From positions 32,229,159 through 32,293,158 of the forward strand of contig CM060909.1 in assembly GCA_030737875.1 (NCBI GenBank): a DNA stretch of 64,000 nt, written 5' to 3'. Positions 43,172-54,044 of the stretch are shown here, piece after piece; the stretch's first letter is position 1, and every line of letters begins with the position of its first letter. This DNA is from Allium sativum (Eukaryota > Streptophyta > Magnoliopsida > Asparagales > Amaryllidaceae). Position numbers and translations under genes: made by a program. The notes beneath the pieces were generated by a model, which was not told where the DNA came from, searched no databases, and saw only the letters and a list, made by a program, of their open reading frames with translations.

Positions 43172-43555
43172 TTATCCTTAATGTGGCCATTAACGTGTTG
43201 ATTTCAACAAGTGCTTTTGACTTTAGTCCCATTTCTTCATTAATGGCCATTAACGTGTTGAGCAATATAGAACACTCTAAAAAATGAAATCAACTTGTGT
43301 GATTGTTCCGGTTTTATCATTAAGGGATACTTGGTTCACGATTCGTTCACCATAGAATCTCGATAGAACTTTGAATGGTTTGCACTAAGTAAAGGTTCAA
43401 ATCCAAAGATGTCTTTTATTTATGTGTTGTTTCCACGATGATGCAAAACTTGATCTTAGAACTACATAGGCTTGATCCCACTTGGGTATGTAGGGAGTCA
43501 CACTAATGATTCAGCCGTCCACTACAATTATTTTATTTTGAAAATTAGGGGAGAT
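43172..43555 (+). other. Copia copy D 3' non-coding region, rearranged, with polypurine tract
   Basis: About 300 bp present after copies A, B and E are missing here. In their place, between two direct copies of tggccattaacgtgttga (43184-43201 and 43244-43261), sits sequence containing an inverted copy of the nearby RNase H end (ttagtcccatttctt). The polypurine tract attaggggagat is weaker by one base. Confidence 0.75.
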
Positions 43556-44416
43556 TGTTGTAAATTTTCAAATTACTTTGGGGTTTGGGGTTTGTTTTTT
43601 GAAGAGGGAAATAAGAAGGGAGAAGGAATGAGAATATGTCTTTGTCCCACATATGAAAAGGACAAAGACTTGCCTCTCTATATATAAAGGCTTGATGTAT
43701 CATATCAAAAGAAAGAAGAGAAGGGATAGATAAGGCAATGCATGAACATGACATGTATATTGATATTTGAAAGGTCAAAAGATGGGCCTTATGGCTCTTG
43801 GGGTCTCATGATCAGTTGGGCCTCATAATGTCGATGGGTTTGACCGTTGTATTTTGAATTACGGCGCACACATTTGAATTCGAAACGCTTTGAAGCGTTG
43901 CAAATCTGAATAGGCGCATCTGTTTGAATTGGAACAGAAATGACTGTTGCAAGTTAACAGTCGCGCCATTTGATCAGAAGACACCTTTCCACTTCAATAT
44001 ATATATACTGATGGCCAAAAGTGTTTCAAATTAACTTCTACAAAATCTTCTTCTTCCTCTCGAAAACTGCTACGCCATTAAAGCGTCTCAAACGCTGTTT
44101 ATTCGCAACGCCTACAGGGTGTTGCAAAATCTAGAATCGTCGCAGATTTCAACTTCTACTTCTTCTTTCTATCTTCTACTTGCATCATCAAATAATAAAA
44201 ATATCGAGTGTTCTTGATCGGATCAAAGTCGTACAACTTTGAATCCGATTTCGTTGTTCCAAGGCTTTATAGAATCCTAAAAGTCAATAGTTCAATGATC
44301 TATTTGTACCTGGTGGGTTGAACAGTTTTCTAAAAGAATCTATCGAATAGATCCTTAAAATCTAAAGTACGACAATATTCATCATCCAATAGCCTCAATC
44401 CAAAAAAGTCCTAACA
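43556..44416 (+). mobile_element. Copia LTR shared by D and E
   Basis: 861 bp, TGTTGTAAATTTTC to CCTAACA. A palindrome with one mismatch is at 43920-43937, the 7 bp inverted repeat aacgctt/aagcgtt at about 43883-43898, and the gcaacgcc/gggtgttgc hairpin at 44105-44125. A single LTR serves both copies. Confidence 0.83.
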
Positions 44417-44440
44417 AATTTTCAAACAATAATTTCAATC

Positions 44441-45250
44441 ATGGAAGGTTTAAGAGCATTTCAAGTGATGAATCAGCATTTGATGAAATTGGAGCGATTT
44501 GATGGAGAAAACTTCACTTTGACAATGAAATTCTTTCTGATCACCGTCAAATTGTTTTATAACTTAGAAGATGGATTGGAAGAAGTAACGGATGAAACCG
44601 CTAGTGAGGATGCCGCTCTGAAGGCAAAATGTGCAAAGTGCAAAGAGGTTGATTTTCTGTGTAGAGGGCATATTCTGAATGCGTTGTCTACTTCAGTCTA
44701 CAATGCTTATAGGACATTGGAAACTACAAAGGATCTCTAGAATGCATTGGAAAGCAATCATCACATATCCGAGGCAAGTAATAAAAAAAAATCTTATTTG
44801 TAATTTTATGCATTTCAAAATGGTCGCCAACAAGTCCATAGTTGGACAAGTTAGTGAAATACTGCTTTTGGTAAATCAACTTAAGGATGCTAGTATTGAT
44901 CTCCCTAAATCTCTTGTTGCAGGAATTATTATTTCGAGACTCCCGAATTCATGGAACGATTATAAGAAAAAAATTAAAACATGCAGAAATGGATTATAAT
45001 TTAGTCGGTTTAGAGCATCGTCTTCGTATTGAAATGGATTCTCGTAAACGTGAACTAGATGATAATCCGTAAACTGAGTCTCAGGCAAAGGCAAATAATG
45101 TTGAAATTACTGACAAATCGAAGCCTAAGAATGAGACACAGTTTAAGAAGAATATAATTCCAAGAACAAAAAGAAGGGTGCCTGTTACTATTGTAACAAA
45201 CCTGGCCACAATGTGCGAGACTGTCGTCTTCGGAAGAAACTACAAAAAGT
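44441..45250 (+). pseudogene. Copia copy E gag
   Basis: Open from ATG to TAG at 44738-44740, with a small deletion that removes the GWQE residues (tcactttgacaatg). Frame changes follow. The zinc knuckle CYYCNKPGHNVRDC near 45180-45222 keeps all four zinc ligands, the only intact knuckle of the array. Confidence 0.82.
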
Positions 45251-45252
45251 GA

Positions 45253-46440
45253 ATGACATCGAAGAAAATCTTTTGGCTGTTGTACAAGAAGCGAAATCCG
45301 TTAGTGGCATTGATAATGATTGGTGGCTCGATAGTGGAGAAACCATTCTTGTTTGCAAAGACTGTAATCTGGTCAAGACTTACGAACAGAATAATGGAGA
45401 ATCCAGCGAAGTTATTGGCGCAAACAAAGTTCTGAGAAAAGGCACAATTGAACTTACATTCACCTCTGGGAAAGTTCTTACACTATTCAATGTATTTTAT
45501 GTACCCAATATATGTAAGAATTTGGTTTTTGGATACCTTATAAACAACGGAGGATCAAGATGGTGTATGAGTATGATAAGTTAGTGTTTTCCAAGGGAAA
45601 AAAATTATTGGACAGGGATATTCTTCTAACGGCATGATTAGGTTGAATCTAGTAAAGAAGTCTACTTCTTATATTGTTGATTCTGTTAATTTATAGCATG
45701 GTAGATTAGAACATGTTAATTATAAGTCTCTTCGAAATATGCACAAATTAGGATTGATTTCTGATTGTGAATTAGATTCCATCTCTAAATGTGAAATTTG
45801 TGTTTAAGCAAAAATACACCGGAAATCCTTTAAGTCTATCGAAAGGAAAACTGGTTTGCTTGATTTGGAATATAGTGATGTGGGTGACTTAAAAAGTCAT
45901 ATCACCTATAGTGGTAACCAATGCAAATTACATTTATTGATAATTACACCAGATATGCATATGTATATCTAATGAAATCAAAAAATTAGGCTTTTGATAA
46001 ATTCAAAATTTACAAAGAAGAAGACGAAACACAATATGGAGTTAAGATTAAAGTGTTACATTTAGATCGTGGTGGTGAATACTTTTCAAATGAATTTACT
46101 TTGTTTTGCAAACAAAATGGTATTATTCACCAATGTACCGCTCCATAAACACCACAACAAAATTGTGTCGCTGAGAGGAAAAATAGAACTTTTGAAGAAA
46201 TGGTTAACGCCATGCTCATAATTTATAATTTACCTAACCTTACTAGACATAAAGTTTGGGGTGGCCTAGCACATGTTAGGAAACCTGACCCCAAATGACC
46301 AAAGTTAGGAAATAGGGCATTTAATTGTGTTTTCATAGGATATTCTCTTAATAGTATAACTTATCGGTTCCTTATTGTTGACACCTTATAAGTTATAGAA
46401 TCTATAGATGTAGAATTCTTTGAAAATCAAACTGTTGAGA
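45253..46440 (+). pseudogene. Copia copy E protease and integrase
   Basis: Protease active site reads WWLDSGETILVC (Ala to Glu). Integrase contains a TAG in the NLWHGRLGH-like stretch, TAA at 45805-45807 shared with copy A, TAG at 45987-45989 shared with copy C, HLDRGGEYFSNEF (second Asp) at about 46058, and a deletion at about 46232 that removes roughly 100 bp after the Glu-bearing block. Confidence 0.82.
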
Positions 46441-46445
46441 ATTCA

Positions 46446-48165
46446 TTGACAACATCTAGTCCGGAACCAACTGTGACTAATGATATTAACGACGATGATT
46501 ATGCTCCTGCTGAAAACAGCAAGGAAGTGCCAGTACCAGATAATAGTATTGAACACAGGAGAAGTAAAAGAGCGAGAATAGAGAAGGACTATGGTCCTGA
46601 CTTCATAACATATCTTGCAGAAGGCAATAAGGACGAAGTCCTTAATGTGACAAGATATGTAATGAACATCAATGATGATCAAAAACTTATTCTGAGGCTA
46701 CGAGTTCCAGAGATTCTAATTTCTAGGAAGAAGCTATCAATGATGAATTGAATTCCATAATATTAAACCAGACTTAGGTTTTTTCTGGTTTACCTCCTGG
46801 TGCTAAACCTATGGATGTAAATGGATATTCAAGAAAAAGTTGAATACCAATGGATCCATTGATAAGTTTAAAACCAGATTAGTTTCTAAGGGATTTAAAT
46901 AAAGACAAATAGTAGATTATTTTGATACATATGCTCCAGTTTCTCGCATATTTTCCATTCGCCTTTTAATAGCACTTGCATCAATTCATAATTTGGTCAT
47001 ACATCAAATGGATGTAAAGACAGCTTTTCTAAATGGAGGTTTATAAGAAGAGATATAAATGGAACAACCCGAAGGTTTTATAACCCCAGGCCAAGAAAAG
47101 AAAGTTTGTAATTTAGTCAAATCTCTTTATGGCCAGAAGCAAGTTCCCATGCAATGGCATGAGAAGTTTGATAAAGTTGCTATGTCATATGGATTCATTG
47201 TTAATGATGTAGGTAAATGTGTTTATAGGATATTTATACGTTGATGACATGCTAATATTTGGTTCCAATATATCATATGTGAATGAAACTAAGAAGTTTC
47301 TATCTTTTAAATTTGATATGAAAGATCTAGGTGAGCATGATGTAATTTTAGGAATTAAAATCATTAGGAAAATGGGGGAGTTATTACAAACCCGAAGTAT
47401 TGTCATTATGATGATAAACCAGCACCAACTCCTTTAGATCCAAGTATTAAGTTAGAAAAGAAAACTGGATGTACCATTTCTCAACTGGATTATTCAAGTG
47501 TTATCGGGAGTCTTATGTATGTTATGCATTGCACTAGACCCGACATCGCACATGCTATAAGTGTATTGTATCAATTTATGAGTAACCCAGGTTTCGAACA
47601 CTAGAAAGTAATTTCCAAAGTTTAAGCTTATTTTAAGGGAATCATAAACTATGTTTTATGTTATAAAGGATATCCTGCTGTGATAGAAGGATATAGTGAT
47701 GCAACCTGGAATGATGTAGAATCCAAATACAAGTCTACGACTGGATGGATATTTACATTAGGAGATGCTACTGTATCTTGGGCTTCCAAGAAGCAGACCT
47801 ATATATCTGATTCAACTATGTTATCAGAATGGATTTCATTAGCAGATGCATGTAAGGAAGCGGAATGACTTAGGAATTTGCTAATGGAAATCCCATTGTG
47901 GAAGAAGCCATCCCCAGCAGTCTCGATTTACTATGATAATCAAGCAATGATATATAATGTCTCCAATAAGACATATAATGGAAATTCTAGACATGTGAGT
48001 CTAACACATAAAATGGTAAGACAGTTACTCAAAAGTGGAGTTATAACTGTTGACTACGTAGAAACAAAGAAAAACTTGATTGTCCCACATACAAAAGGTC
48101 TTCCAAAGGCTATGGTTTCTACAAAACCAAAAGAAATAGGACTAAGGTCTGTTAATGAAGATTGA
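46446..48165 (+). pseudogene. Copia copy E reverse transcriptase and RNase H
   Basis: The linker is open 46446-46751. RT pieces have KWIFKKKLNTNGSIDKF, MDVKTAFLNGGL followed by TAA, and YVDDMLIFGSN at about 47237 after a small deletion. The THYIEKL segment is lost near 47395. RNase H has SWASKKQTYISDS (Trp codon intact, unlike A and B) and a frame to TGA at 48163-48165. Confidence 0.83.
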
Positions 48166-48735
48166 TCATCCTTAACAGAAACACAACTTGTGCCTTGAAA
48201 AGGATAGACAAAGTTCAACGGGTATCAACAAGTTAAGAGTATGATTATGGAACACAAAATCAATAATCCCATAACGTTTAGGGTTGGATTCTACATCAAC
48301 AAAGGATGGATGAATATCCTTAATAAGTCTAGAAACCTTAAAAGGTGTATCGCAGAAACACCTTAACAAACTTAACTATATGAGTATGGAAATCAGGCCG
48401 TTTCCAAGGAAAGTAAGACTGCTTTCTAAAGAAGACTCATGAACCAGGATTAAAGCACATGTCCATTAATGTGTTGAGCAATACAGAACACGCTAACCAA
48501 GGAAATCAACATGTGTGATTGTTCCGGTTTTATCACTAAGGGATACTTGGTTCAAGATTTGTTCACCATAGAATCCTGATAAAAATTTGAATGGTTTACA
48601 CTAAGCAAAAGTTCAAATCCAAAAGATACCTTTTATCTATGTGTTGTTCCCACGATGATGCAAAACTTGATCTTGGAACTACACAGGCTTGATCCCACTT
48701 GGGTATGTAGGAAGTCACACCAGTGTTTCATCCGT
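48166..48735 (+). other. Copia copy E 3' non-coding region (left of solo LTR S)
   Basis: Same segment as after A and B. It is interrupted at tccgt by solo LTR S; the last 38 bp, including the polypurine tract aattggggggagat, lie at 53105-53142. Confidence 0.78.
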
Positions 48736-49013
48736 TGTAACACCCCGTAATTCTATAATATTAAGTTTCGCAAATTAAAGTATAATCAAATTTTAAAATA
48801 AGAATCAAGGGAAACGGGTTGCGCCATTGCGTTCGTCTCAAAATTATGCTTGGAAACGAGTCCGAGTTTTCGAGAAACGAAATCCGTATGAGGGAGATAT
48901 GACCCTCCGAAGTTTCAAGGATTTTCAGAACAAAAAAACAGCTCGAATTCAAATTCGAAAATCGAATTCAAACTCCAGCGCAGGCTGGGCAGGAATTTTT
49001 CTGCCCAGGACCA

Positions 49014-49179
49014 GGTCGACCTGGGGGTCGACACTATGGTTGACCTCCCAGGGACCAGGTCGACCCTATTGTCGACCTGGGGGTCGACCTGGTGCTGAAA
49101 CCCAGTTTTGAGCCTGGGTTCATTCTGATGTTTCTGGTCTCGTTTTCAGTCTAGATTCGTCCGACTAATCCTATATAAA
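49014..49179 (+). promoter_or_regulatory. S LTR GTCGAC cluster and TATA box
   Basis: GTCGAC palindromes (49014-49090, several as GGTCGACC) precede tatataaa at 49172-49179 by about 85-160 bp, matching the arrangement in F and G. Confidence 0.55.
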
Positions 49180-49574
49180 CATCCCCATTCTCTTTACACC
49201 ATTTTATTCTCTCCTTATGCTGCCTCTGGAATAATTTAAATAAATTAAAATAAAACACGAAGACTATTCTTGAATACTACGGCTAGGAATTGCATATTGG
49301 AGATTCAAATAAAGTTATAGCTTCAAGAAGGGAAGCAAAGGCTAATTCAACGGCTTCGAGCAACGTCGCGCGAACCATAGCAAATCACCTCAACGTTATC
49401 TTATTATCCTTTTCTAAAACCGATCAATGTAAGTCAGTTACTTTTTAGATTTGAACGTCTAGATCTATTTGTGGCATGTAATTAAATGGATATAAGAATA
49501 TGCCTGATCCTCTCGTTTGAATCTGTGCTTGTATATGCCTTTGGATCTAATTAAGAACTATTGTGATTAATTAC

Positions 49575-49900
49575 CGATAAGACTATGCCTATGACTATGA
49601 CTATGAACATAAGGCTATGCCTATGCCTATGACTATGAACATAAGACTATTGCCTATGACCATGATTCACGACTATGAGATTATTGCCTATGACTATGAA
49701 CATAAGACTATTGTCTATGACTATGACTTGGAAACTATTGTGGTTAATTGCCTAGGACTATTTTGGTTAATTATCCATGACTATTGTGTTTAATCGCCCA
49801 TGATTCATAACTGTGAGACTACTACCTATAACCATGACTATGGCTATTGTGGTTAAATGCTTAGGACTATTTTGGTTAATTGCTTATGCCCATAACACTA
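49575..49900. repeat. GACTATG/CCTATG short repeats in S
   Basis: Imperfect repeats of gactatgcctatgactatga and aacataagactattgcc, interspersed with ggttaattgcc words. No ORF. Confidence 0.75.
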
Positions 49901-50604
49901 TAGTTACAAATCATGATTGTATACCGAACTGGCATTATGTTTGATCAAATCACCTATGTCTCCCTTGATTTTGTTGGATCTCATACTTAAGGTGTAATTT
50001 GCTTAGTTTATTCCGGTTCTCTATTATGTACACCAAACCCACTGGATCCATTATCTTTGTATTTGTGTATTTTGGTTCGCTTTTTCATGCCTATTCTCTT
50101 ATGTCAATTCTCGTGCTTATCCCCTGTTCCTTTTGTTAGTTTCATTTCATGAGTACCTAGAAACTTGTGAAATCATGTTATACGTATGACTACGGCGGGG
50201 GAATTTGGGTGTAGCTTAATTAAGATAATTTGGCATAACAAATAATTTGGTATAATCTGATTCGGCTATAATAGAAAATAGTTTACATGCATATTACACT
50301 TGGGTGTAAAATGGTAAATTGTTAATTGGCCGCAAAGTATGTAATTTGCATGTAAGCCAAGTTTTGGGCATAAACTGTAAACTAGAATATTAAATCTGGT
50401 TTTGACATAAACTGATCTAATTTGGATTAAACTGCAAGTTGGGTTAAATGATAGGTAAATCAAGATTTGGGCCTAGAATATAGTTATGTTAGTGAGCATG
50501 AAAGATGAATATGATATAGGCCAAATTTCTTTAAAAGAGTTGTTAGTAATTTACATATAGACAAAAAGGATAAATATGTAAATCTAGGAAAGACGAATAT
50601 GCCT

Positions 50605-50815
50605 AACCCGAGGTTAGATTGAGTTACAGTATAAGACTGCCCAGAACCGCCCGGCAAATCCAACAACCGTAACAATACCTTTATAATGTGGGTGGTTAGA
50701 GCATTGAGCCTAAAAAGGACCCGAGGTTAGTCTGAGTTGCAGTGTAAATCTGCCCGGAACCGACCAGCACATCCAGTGACCGCAATAATATTTGTCTAAT
50801 GTGAGTGGTTGGTGC
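50605..50815. other. Duplicated stem-loop module in S
   Basis: Two copies, period about 113 bp. Stems GTTAC/GTAAC and GTTGC/GCAAT enclose loops with CTGCCCAGAACCGCCCGGC and CTGCCCGGAACCGACCAGC, after cccgaggttag. Confidence 0.6.
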
Positions 50816-50859
50816 TTTAAATGAATAATTTAAAGCTAAGAAATAGTTAAGCTAGAATG

Positions 50860-51575
50860 GGAGGGTTAAGTCCATAGGAACACTTAACCAACTTAACATG
50901 TTGACAAGACAACACTTGTAGGGGTTAAATAACCATTATAACATGTTGACTAGACAAGTGGGTGAGGTTAAGAAAAGGTTTAACCGTTATAACATGTTAA
51001 CTAGACTAGAAGGTGGGGTTAAGTAAAATACACTTAGCCAATTTAACATGTTAACTAGACTAGAAGGTGGAGTTAAGTAAACTTAGAACACTTAGCCATC
51101 ATAGTGTGACGAATGAACAAGGTTAAGTTAAAACATGAAGGGACAACACTTAACCATTAGGGCATGTGAATTAAACAGATGTTAGGGTTAAGTTAACTAA
51201 GAGAACACTTAACCGTTATAACATGTTAGCTAAACAGATGGACAGGGTTAAGTTAAAGGGAACACTTAACCAATACAAGATGAAGGGGTGGGGTTAAGTA
51301 ATAAGAAATACTTAACCAATATAACTTGATTTGTGGTGGGGTTAAGTCAACATGAACTATTGATAACACTTAACCAGTTTAACATGACAAATGAATGGGT
51401 TAAGTTAACTTGAATTGACTAATGACACTTAACCAATCCAACTTGACGAGATAGAGAACTAAGTAGTAAACCTTAGTTAAGAGGACTAAGTTGTAAACCT
51501 TAGTTAAGAAAACGACGGTTCAGGAAACTAAGTAGTAAACCTTAGTTAAGGGAACTAAGTAGTAAACCTTAGTAG
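50860..51575. repeat. GGTTAAGT / ACACTTAACC inverted-word repeats and ACTAAGTAGTAAACC repeats in S
   Basis: About ten alternations of gggttaagt and its inverse acacttaacc, often with taacatgttgactagac between, run to about 51450. Then five copies of ggaactaagtagtaaacc plus ttagttaag follow. Neighbouring inverted words could form many alternative hairpins. F and G LTRs have fewer copies of the same words. Confidence 0.75.
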
Positions 51576-53143
51576 AATACGAGAAGGAGCGAACGTCCAT
51601 CTGATCTTAAAGAAGGCTCCAACAAACTGGGTTACCAAGCACACGGCTTCGAGGGGACGTGAGGGTACTCTTGGTATCCCTCTATGAGGCTGCAGATGAT
51701 CCGCCTGGGCTCACAGAGGTTAAGGTCCACGTTAAAAGAACTAAGGGTATGCCTTGGTTGCAATATAAGGCAACCTAAAGACAACGATGGACCAGCGTGA
51801 TCCGGCGAGACCAGTAGCCCTGTGATAGCAACTCGTCGTCTACCTACCATCTTGAGTCAGTCGGGATACGTGCAGCGGAAAGGCGGGGAACTCCAAAAGA
51901 CCATATACTTGCTATCTAGTTATGGGTGCGGATGGCCATAGGTTAGTGGGGGCATAGAGGGCATGTGTATAGTTCTCATTTTTCAAGGTGTGCCTTTCAT
52001 TAGTTGAGGGAGGGGTCAGGTGGGACCATAGCCACTGGAAAAACAGACCTTATCATCTGCATTGGCAGATATCTGAAAGCTCCCGACCGAGTTCCGTGTT
52101 TCTTGATTTTCCCTGCCACGAGACTCGGGTCGCACATACGGAGGACATGTGCATCTAGACAGCGATAACGATTCTCGACACATACGTGGGAAAAGTCTAG
52201 GAACATATACCGCTCTAGGTAGTGTGTCCTAGACTAGGGGGCATCATTCGAAAGGTAGCATAATCCCTAGTTGGACCTAGGTCGTGTAAACCCTAAAATC
52301 CGAGAAACGTTCAATAGGTAGCATAAACCCCAGTAGCCCTGGGTAGCGAAAACCCTGGTTGGATCTAGAATGCGCTCGATAGAAAACCCTAGGTTAGATC
52401 TAGGTAATAAATAATAGATGTACACCTGAAACAACCACAATTGCGGGGATTGGGATCACGTATTTGTTCTTATAAGTTCATACAGATTACTAGTTAGGTG
52501 GTGCAGGGATATAGAAATTAGAATAACAATGTAGTGGCGAAGCAGAGAAAGTATAGAAGTGCATCTAGTTTATCTTACCTTATCATATCTTGTGCTAACC
52601 TTATGATTCTCGTCATCATGATGTAGTCTTGTATTCAGTTAATTCATGCCATGTTGCTTTTTACCAGTTCACATGCTGAAAGTTACTGAACTTACCAGAC
52701 TTTATGTTTGACTCTGTTTTCTTTTGCTTTCTTGTCTTCCGTTCCCCCCCCCCCCCCCACAGGTTCGCAGGGAGGGAATATTACTACTTAGCCCCGTTTT
52801 CTTTCCAAGCTGAAGATTAGTCGAAGTTTTGCTGGGATTCTCTTTTCCATTGCTATGGCTGGCTCACGCTACATTGGGGAATATAAATGTTATTTTATGC
52901 TTGTTTATTTTGTAAGACAGATATTCTGGTATTGGAAAAAAATTGTTGTACAAAATATTTTATCAATAAAGTAAAGTCCTATTTTCCGCTGTTTTAATTT
53001 TGTCTGTCTTGTAATTTATCTGTATCTTTTACCTATAACTCTCCACCGAAGTTAAGGCATTCCCTTTGTGAGTGACCTTAACGGATGCGGGGTGTTACAT
53101 CCGTCCACTTTATTTATTTTATTTTGAAATTGGGGGGAGATAA

Positions 53144-53154
53144 TGGTAAATTTT
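53144..53154 (+). mobile_element. First bases of the copia LTR after copy E
   Basis: tggtaaatttt corresponds to the copia LTR start (tgttgtaaatttt), after the polypurine tract 53129-53141. Element G is inserted 11 bp into it; the remainder would be beyond the right edge of G. Confidence 0.7.
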
Positions 53155-53434
53155 TGTAACAACCCGTATTTTCAATAACCTGTTATAACATAAATCGAGG
53201 CAGAATTTAATTCTAAAATCTGAATCAAGGGAAACGGGCTATGCCATTACGTTCGTCTCGGGAAAATACGCGAAATATAGTCCGAGTTTTCGAAAATCGG
53301 AGTCCGTATGACCAAGTTAAGGCCCATTAAAGTTTTCAGAAATTTCCATGTTAAAAACAGATTTAAATTTTAAATTAAAAACAAGGATTAGGGCTAACTG
53401 GCGTCAGGCGGGAAAACTCCCGCCAAGACCCCCA

Positions 53435-53500
53435 TGTCGACAGGCATGTCGACAGGGGTCTAAGGGTGTCGACTGCCCTGTCGACAGCCCTATCGACACG
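53435..53500 (+). promoter_or_regulatory. G 5' LTR GTCGAC cluster
   Basis: Five GTCGAC palindromes plus a degenerate ATCGAC, mostly as TGTCGACA rather than GGTCGACC, about 140-200 bp upstream of the TATA box. The 3' LTR copy (60958-61023) has GTCGAC where the 5' LTR has ATCGAC. Confidence 0.55.
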
Positions 53501-54044
53501 GGGTGGCCGGGCAGTTTTGCCTGGCGCACCATTTTTGATTTGGGCTTGGTTGTGTGGCTTGGTTCTGGAGAATTCCGAAATCTGATGGACCTAATTCAAC
53601 CTAGGGTTAATCCTATGGTCTAAATCACTAGCCTAATCTATAAATAAGACCCTAACCTACCCTAAATCACTCATTATTCATTCTAGCAACCAAACTATGT
53701 CAAATTGAATTCTCAAATGGCCTCCACCTAAAAACCCTAGCCTCCACCCTCTTCAAAAATCATTCCTATGAAGATTTTGATGTTCATACAAGCATTTCTA
53801 AGTTGTATGAATGATCATTAGCTTGCATACATCATCAAGTTGCAAGCTTTATTGGCTAAGCTAGAGTTTTTGGAATTTTTGTTAAGAGTTTTCTTATTGG
53901 AGCTTTGTTTTGGGTTTTTATATGCTTGCATAAAGGGCTTCTCAATCTTTATTAGTAGATTTGTGTCTTCATAATATATGTAAGCCCTCTTACCTTCATT
54001 TTAGAAACTCTAAAGTTAATATGTGATGCAAGTTGGGGTTTATG

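Larger units (their letters stand above)
49429..52762 (+). other. Candidate LTR intron in S
   Basis: Donor AT/GTAAGT at 49429 fits the consensus well. The acceptor ACAG/GTTC at 52762 follows tttatgtttgac, a pyrimidine tract and a 16-C run. Same geometry as in F and G. Confidence 0.35.
48736..53099 (+). mobile_element. Solo LTR S, 4364 bp, chromovirus type
   Basis: TGTAACACCCCG to GGGGTGTTACA, flanked by perfect target copies tccgt (48731-48735, 53100-53104). The order of parts is the same as in F and G LTRs: gttcgtctc block, GTCGAC cluster (49014-49090), TATA box (tatataaa, 49172-49179), repeat-rich middle, two stem-loop modules (50605-50815), TTAACC repeats, tttatgtttgac, poly-C and ACAG (52762), and the closing gttaaggcattccctttgtg block. 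No primer site or coding region is inside, so it is one LTR left by LTR-LTR recombination. It is unusually long. Confidence 0.9.
11673..53154 (+). mobile_element. Head-to-tail array of five Ty1/copia units sharing LTRs, with nested insertions
   Basis: Five internal domains (A 11866-16328, B 17194-21718, C 34172-37536, D 38188-43555, E 44417-53142) all run plus and alternate with single LTRs rather than back-to-back pairs. No target duplication is visible at any unit junction, so these are not five independent insertions. The basic unit is about 5.4 kb (865 bp LTR plus about 4.5 kb). Every copy has the copia order gag, protease, integrase, RT, RNase H, and every copy is broken by many stops, shifts and deletions. 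Later insertions are F, a solo LTR in D, solo LTR S, and G at the right edge. Unequal recombination between LTRs is the simplest origin. Confidence 0.85.

Noticed and set aside
11673..48735. Copia units as five separate insertions
   Set aside because: Only one LTR lies between neighbouring units and no target duplications are seen at their borders.
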